Part shown: one piece after another, positions 5,550-9,389 of the stretch
How positions within the stretch are numbered: position 1 is the first letter of the stretch
Layout of the letters: the number at the start of each line of letters is the position of its first letter
Source of the DNA: Thiohalocapsa sp.
GTDB lineage: Bacteria > Pseudomonadota > Gammaproteobacteria > Chromatiales > Chromatiaceae
Assembly (NCBI RefSeq): GCF_019695415.1
Contig: NZ_JAIFKJ010000513.1
Coordinates: 1 to 9,389 of the forward strand
Direction: 5' to 3'
DNA length: 9,389 bases
Position numbers and translations under genes: made by a program
Notes under the pieces: model-generated
Database searches by the model: none
The model's input: only the letters and a program-made list of their open reading frames with translations
Told to the model about the DNA's origin: nothing

Positions 5550-6482
5550 CTAGCCGTGCCCGATTAGCTCATCCAGATGCACGGCCACACTCCGGCCGAG
5601 AGCGGAGAGGTTGTAACCGCCCTCCAGGCAGGAGACGATGCGCCCCCCGGCATGGCGCTCGGCGAGATCGTGCAGCTGCTTGGTGATCCACGCGTAATCC
5701 GGCTCGCGCAGGTTGAAGTGCGCCATGTCGTCCTCGGCATGGCCGTCGAAGCCGGCGGAGATCATCAGCAGCTGCGGTGCAAAGGCCTCTAGACGCGGCA
5801 GCCAGTGCATCTCCACGGCGCTGCGGAAGGCGGCGCCGTCGGTGCGTGCCGGCAGGGGAATGTTGAGCACATTGGGGGCCTGGCTGTCGGCGCCGGTGCC
5901 TGGGTAGAAGGGGTGCTGGAAGCTTGAGCAGAAAAGCACGCGCTCGTCGCCGGCGACGATGTCCTCAGTGCCGTTGCCGTGGTGCACGTCGAAGTCGACG
6001 ATGGCAATGCGCTCGATGCCATGCTCCGCCATGGCATGGGCGGCACCCACGGCAACGTTATTGAAAAAGCAAAACCCCATGGCCGCCTGACGCTCGGCAT
6101 GATGGCCGGGCGGGCGCACGGCGCAGAAGGCGGCATGGTGGCGCTCACCCATTACCAGGTCGACGGCATAGGCAGCCGCACCAGCGGCGCGCAAGGCCGC
6201 GTCCAGTGTGCCCTGATTCATCGCCGTATCGCCGTCCAGCCAGACCAGCACATCCTCTGCGGTGGGTGCAGCCTCGAATAGAGCGTCCACGTAGCTCGGA
6301 TGATGCACGCGCACCAGCTGCTCACGGGTGGCCTTGGGCGCGTCATAATGCGACAGAAGCATCTCCAGCCCGGCGGCGATGAGCCGGTCCGTGATGGCAT
6401 GCAGGCGCTCGGGCACCTCCACATGGTGTGCGCCCATCTGGTGCAGCCGGCAGTCCTCGTGAGAGATGAAGGCAAGATTCAT
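5550..6482 (-). CDS. Histone deacetylase family (class II HDAC-like) deacetylase
   Basis: This 310-residue protein is a zinc-dependent amidohydrolase of the HDAC/AcuC/acetylpolyamine amidohydrolase superfamily, removing acetyl groups from lysines or polyamines. All catalytic motifs are visible: RPPGHHAE with the His pair H127/H128, GFCFFNNVAVGAAHA (136-150), VDFDVHHGNGT with zinc ligands D165 and H167 (162-172), SAGFDGHAEDD with zinc ligand D246 (242-252), and EGGYN with the transition-state Tyr Y290. There is no signal peptide, so it is cytoplasmic. The N-terminal ISHEDCRLHQMG...HVEVPERL is typical. ATG 6482 lies 68 bp from the divergent start of the Pat-type acetyltransferase, suggesting a paired acetylation/deacetylation function. 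The substrate could be acetyl-CoA synthetase, other proteins or small acetyl amines; the sequence cannot decide. Confidence 0.95.
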   Translation of the reverse strand: MNLAFISHEDCRLHQMGAHHVEVPERLHAITDRLIAAGLEMLLSHYDAPKATREQLVRVHHPSYVDALFEAAPTAEDVLVWLDGDTAMNQGTLDAALRAAGAAAYAVDLVMGERHHAAFCAVRPPGHHAERQAAMGFCFFNNVAVGAAHAMAEHGIERIAIVDFDVHHGNGTEDIVAGDERVLFCSSFQHPFYPGTGADSQAPNVLNIPLPARTDGAAFRSAVEMHWLPRLEAFAPQLLMISAGFDGHAEDDMAHFNLREPDYAWITKQLHDLAERHAGGRIVSCLEGGYNLSALGRSVAVHLDELIGHG

Positions 6483-6550
6483 GGTGGCGGCCCCGTGGTG
6501 ATGCGGTCACCGAAGCTTAATCCCTTTTCTGCCCGGGAGGGCAAGCGGCC
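6483..6550. promoter_or_regulatory. Divergent intergenic region, deacetylase and acetyltransferase
   Basis: These 68 bp must carry both promoters unless they overlap the coding regions. GGGAGG at 6535-6540 is a strong ribosome site for the acetyltransferase (10-nt spacer to ATG 6551). The deacetylase start has only a weak GGGGCC-like site. AT content peaks at about 6512-6528 (AAGCTTAATCCCTTTTC), the likely promoter core, but I cannot assign boxes. I see no clear operator palindrome. Confidence 0.4.
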
Positions 6551-9232
6551 ATGTGGCTGTCCGATGTCGACCAACTATTTTTGCCAGACGCGGTGGCCGT
6601 GTTTGGCGCCAGCGAGCGCGAGGACTCGCTCGGCGGGACAGTATTTCAGAACCTGCTTGAGGCCGGCTTCAAAGGCCAGTGTTACCCCATCAATCCCAAG
6701 TACGAAAAGGTCCAGGGGCACGCCTGCTGGCCCGACCTGGCGGCCTTGGATAAGCACGTGGATCTCGCCCTCATCGCCACGCCAGCGGAGACGGTTCCGG
6801 GCATCCTGGATCAATGCGGCGGGTTCGGGGTGCGGGCGGCGGTGGTCTACACCGCGGGCTTCGCAGAAAAGGACCAGCGCGGCGCGGTACTGCAGGAGCG
6901 CATGGTCGAGGCGGCGCGGCGCAACCGCATCCGCGTGCTGGGGCCGAACTGCCTGGGCGTCATGCGGCCTTCAACCGGACTCAATGCCGCGTATGGGCCG
7001 GACCTGGCACTGCCCGGCCGGGTGGCGCTGGTGTCCCAGTCCGGCGCCGTGTGCAGTGCGATGCTGGATTGGTCCGGTCCGCGGCGGCTCGGCTACTCGG
7101 CCGTGGTATCCCTGGGTGCGGCGGCGGACGTGGACTTCGGCGACGTGCTGGACTACTTGGCGCTGGACCCGAAGACCCAGAGCATCCTGCTCTACGTTGA
7201 AGGTATTCGCGACGCCCGGCGCTTCATGAGTGGCCTGCGGGCGGCCGCGCGCCTAAAGCCTGTGGTGGTGGTGAAGAGCGGGCGGCATCCCGCGGGCTCC
7301 CGCGCCGCCCTGTCCCACACCGGTGCCTGGATGGGTTCAGCGCAGGCCTTTTCCGCGGCCATGGAGCGCAGTGGCGCGGTGCAGGTGGAGCGCCTCTGGC
7401 AGCTTTTCGCCGCGGCCCAGGTGTTCGGCGCTGGGCGCAGGCTCGGCGGAGACCGGATTGCCATCATCACCAATGGCGGTGGGCCCGGCGTGCTGGCGGC
7501 AGACCGGGCGGTAGAGCGTGGGCTGCGCCTTGCGCAGTTCAGCGACGCGACCCGGGCGGCCCTGCAGCAGGCGTTGCCCAAGCATTGGTCACAAAACAAT
7601 CCGGTCGACGTCATCGGTGATGCCACCGAGGTGCGTTACCGAGCCGCGCTGGATGCCTGCCTCAAGGACGAGCACGTGGACGGCGTGGTGGTGCTGCTCG
7701 CGCCCTTCGCCGACTGTGGCGACCCCACGGCCACCGCGCAGGAGGTCATTGCCGCCGCCGAGCAGACACGCAAGCCGGTGCTCACCTGCTGGATGGGGCA
7801 GGCGAGCGTTGGCGATGCGCACCGCTTGTTCTCTGAGGCCGGGGTGCCGCACTTCGAGTCCCCCGAGGTGGCCGTGGACGCCATGTCCTACCTCGCCGAG
7901 CACAACCGCAACCAGAAGCTCCTGGTGCAGTCACCGGGGCCCCTGTCGCAGCAGAGCACACCAGATGTAGAAGGGGCGCGCCTCATCATCGAGGGCGTAA
8001 TGGCCGAGGGGCGCAAGACCCTCGGCACCATCGAGGCCAAGGCGGTGCTCTCGGCCTTTCGCATTCCCACCACCCAGGCGGTCATGACCCGCAGCCCCAA
8101 CGAGGCACTCATGGCGGCGGAAGCGCTCGGCTTTCCGGTGGTCATGAAGATCTGCTCGCCGGATCTGCAGCACAAGTCCGACGTGGACGGCGTACGCCTA
8201 AACCTGAGCGACGCCCAGACCATTCGCCGGACCTACACGGAGCTCACCGAGCGCGCCGCCAAGCTGCGACCCGAAGCGCGCATCGATGGCGTCACCGTGG
8301 AGCACATGGTGCCGACGCGGGCGGCGCGCGAGCTGATGGTCGGCGTCGCCCGCGATCCGGTGTTCGGGCCCGTGATCAGCTTTGGCGCCGGCGGTACCGA
8401 GCATGAGTTGATACAAGACTGCGCCATGGGGCTCCCACCGCTCAATGCGTTCATCATTCAGACCATGATCGCTCACACCCGTGTGGACCGGCTCATGGGT
8501 GCCTACAGCAACAAGCCGCCCATGAATCGCCAGGCGCTCGCGCGCATCCTGCAGCGGGTGTCAGAGATGGTTTGCGAGCTGCCGGAAATTATCGGCATGG
8601 AGGTGAACCCACTCATCGGCAATGACCTCGAGGTCATTGCCGTGGACGCGCGCATTTGTGTGGAGTACCGCCCGCCGCAGCAATCGCTCTACGGCCACAT
8701 GGCCATTCACCCATACCCGCAGCACCTCATCGAGCACGTGCCCCTGCCGGACGGCACGGACCTCACCATCCGACCCATCAGGCCGGAAGACGCGGAGATG
8801 GAGCAGGCCTTCGTGCGCGGGCTGTCGGAGCAGACCAAGTACTTCCGCTTCATGCAGGCCATCAAGGAGCTGTCGCCGGAGATGCTGGTGCGCTTCACGC
8901 AGATCGACTACGACCGGGAGATGGCGCTCATCGGCGTCATGGCAGAGGACGGTCAAGAGGTACAGGTGGGTGTCGCCCGCTATATGACCCGTCCCGGCGG
9001 CGACAGCTGCGAGTTTGCCATCGTCGTTGCCGACCGGGTGCGCAGCCGCGGCATCGGGGCGCGGCTCATGAGCTCACTGATGCAGAACGCGCGCGCCCGC
9101 GGCCTGCGCATCATGGAGGGCGAAGTGCTCGCTGCGAACACACGCATGCTGGCGCTGATGAAGTCGCTCGGATTCCGCATCGAGACCGACCCCAACGATA
9201 CCAGCGTCAAGCTGGTGACCAAGGTGCTGTAA
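6551..9232 (+). CDS. pat: Pat/YfiQ-type protein lysine acetyltransferase (NDP-acyl-CoA synthetase-like plus GNAT)
   Basis: This 893-residue protein has the size and order of E. coli PatZ/YfiQ (886) and Salmonella Pat, which acetylate and switch off acetyl-CoA synthetase and other proteins. Domains: CoA-binding Rossmann (about 10-135; FGASEREDSLGG, YPINPKYEKVQG, GPNCLGVM), succinyl-CoA-ligase-like flavodoxin domains (about 155-450; VALVSQSGAV, SLGAAADVDFGD, ITNGGGPGVLAAD), ATP-grasp (about 490-705; KICSPDLQHKSDVDGV, FGAGGTEHEL, EVNPLI), and C-terminal GNAT (about 735-890) with CEFAIVVADRVRSRGIGARLM (820-840), including the loop RSRGIG and Glu821. H256 in SHTGA aligns with the phospho-His of ADP-forming acyl-CoA synthetases, a residue I recall as missing in E. 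coli PatZ. So either acetylation or residual synthetase chemistry is possible; the GNAT domain makes acetyltransferase the better call. GGGAGG supports ATG 6551. It is divergent from the deacetylase gene. Confidence 0.93.
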   Translation: MWLSDVDQLFLPDAVAVFGASEREDSLGGTVFQNLLEAGFKGQCYPINPKYEKVQGHACWPDLAALDKHVDLALIATPAETVPGILDQCGGFGVRAAVVYTAGFAEKDQRGAVLQERMVEAARRNRIRVLGPNCLGVMRPSTGLNAAYGPDLALPGRVALVSQSGAVCSAMLDWSGPRRLGYSAVVSLGAAADVDFGDVLDYLALDPKTQSILLYVEGIRDARRFMSGLRAAARLKPVVVVKSGRHPAGSRAALSHTGAWMGSAQAFSAAMERSGAVQVERLWQLFAAAQVFGAGRRLGGDRIAIITNGGGPGVLAADRAVERGLRLAQFSDATRAALQQALPKHWSQNNPVDVIGDATEVRYRAALDACLKDEHVDGVVVLLAPFADCGDPTATAQEVIAAAEQTRKPVLTCWMGQASVGDAHRLFSEAGVPHFESPEVAVDAMSYLAEHNRNQKLLVQSPGPLSQQSTPDVEGARLIIEGVMAEGRKTLGTIEAKAVLSAFRIPTTQAVMTRSPNEALMAAEALGFPVVMKICSPDLQHKSDVDGVRLNLSDAQTIRRTYTELTERAAKLRPEARIDGVTVEHMVPTRAARELMVGVARDPVFGPVISFGAGGTEHELIQDCAMGLPPLNAFIIQTMIAHTRVDRLMGAYSNKPPMNRQALARILQRVSEMVCELPEIIGMEVNPLIGNDLEVIAVDARICVEYRPPQQSLYGHMAIHPYPQHLIEHVPLPDGTDLTIRPIRPEDAEMEQAFVRGLSEQTKYFRFMQAIKELSPEMLVRFTQIDYDREMALIGVMAEDGQEVQVGVARYMTRPGGDSCEFAIVVADRVRSRGIGARLMSSLMQNARARGLRIMEGEVLAANTRMLALMKSLGFRIETDPNDTSVKLVTKVL

Positions 9233-9278
9233 GGTCCGCGCCGCAAACCGCGTCTGTCACCGCCGGGCGCCGCTCGCC

Positions 9279-9296
9279 GAGCGGCCTCTGGCCGCG
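9279..9296 (+). repeat. Fragment of the REP family found after serS
   Basis: The 18 bases GAGCGGCCTCTGGCCGCG are identical to 2331-2348 in the left arm of the REP pair after serS. The flanking CCCTGTGG and the inverted partner are missing here. It lies 47 bp after the acetyltransferase stop and 9 bp before the three-hairpin element. Confidence 0.75.
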
Positions 9297-9304
9297 GCGA
9301 CTTT

Positions 9305-9382
9305 GGGAAGCGCCGATTGATTGGCGCTTCCCGCGCGGGGCAGGATGCCCCGCCATTTTCGGCGACGCAAGTCGCTGAAAAT
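9305..9382 (+). repeat. Right copy of the multi-hairpin repeat, with three stem-loops
   Basis: 9306-9357 is the inverted copy of 1-52. Three hairpins stand side by side: GGGAAGCGCC/GGCGCTTCCC (9305-9314 with 9323-9332, perfect 10-bp stem, 8-nt loop), GCGGGGC/GCCCCGC (9335-9341 with 9347-9353, loop AGGAT), and a 12-bp stem at 9355-9366 with 9371-9382 (one G-U pair) closed by a GCAA tetraloop of the GNRA type. The mismatches with the left copy lie in the loops, so the stems are kept. It follows the acetyltransferase gene and might end or stabilise its mRNA. Confidence 0.8.
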
Positions 9383-9389
9383 GAAGGAG

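Noticed and set aside
6300..7229. 309-codon plus-strand frame overlapping the start of pat and the deacetylase gene
   Set aside because: It crosses the divergent promoter region and overlaps two proteins with full domain signatures; its translation is Arg/Ser/Trp-rich as expected of an off-frame.
1..9357. Composite transposon bounded by terminal inverted repeats
   Set aside because: The enclosed genes are housekeeping (serS, photolyase, pat), no transposase is present, the repeats look like REP palindromes, and the window edge cuts the left copy.

Overview
The window is GC-rich, gene-dense bacterial chromosome carrying eight clear protein genes. One further small gene is well supported and one small ORF is doubtful. 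I see no tRNA, rRNA, CRISPR array, transposase or phage gene. The gene set (bacterial SerRS close to the E. coli form, CrcB-DUF190-serS linkage, a Pat/YfiQ-type acetyltransferase, an HDAC-like deacetylase, REP-like palindromes) points to a Gammaproteobacterium, perhaps of the Ectothiorhodospiraceae/Chromatiales type. The lineage is inferred from protein resemblance recalled from memory; no search was run.

Layout. 1-52 is a structured repeat, and 53-239 is leader DNA with no convincing gene. On the + strand, crcB (fluoride channel), a DUF190 gene overlapping it by ATGA, and serS follow one another to 2320. A large REP-type inverted pair (2323-2397) closes that unit. On the - strand, read from right to left, come a CPD photolyase (4870-3416), a lone V-type ATPase subunit D gene (3334-2702) and an overlooked 50-codon membrane-protein gene (2559-2407). 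Divergent from the photolyase is a GNAT acetyltransferase (4954-5451, TTG start). It converges, across a hairpin-rich 98-bp gap, on an HDAC-family deacetylase gene (6482-5550, -). That gene is in turn divergent from an 893-residue acyl-CoA-synthetase-like/GNAT protein acetyltransferase (6551-9232, +). The last 157 bp hold a REP fragment and a three-hairpin repeat.

How the parts fit. The right half looks like a protein-acetylation locus: a Pat-type lysine acetyltransferase and a zinc-dependent deacetylase start 68 bp apart on opposite strands, with another GNAT enzyme next door. The left half joins fluoride export (crcB plus its frequent partner DUF190) to seryl-tRNA charging. The V-ATPase rotor-stalk subunit has no other ATPase subunit beside it.

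The most unusual non-coding structure is a 52-bp element present at both ends of the window in opposite orientation (50 of 52 bases identical), with a decayed partial copy just before serS. A second, unrelated REP family occurs as a full inverted pair after serS and as an 18-base fragment next to the right-hand element.
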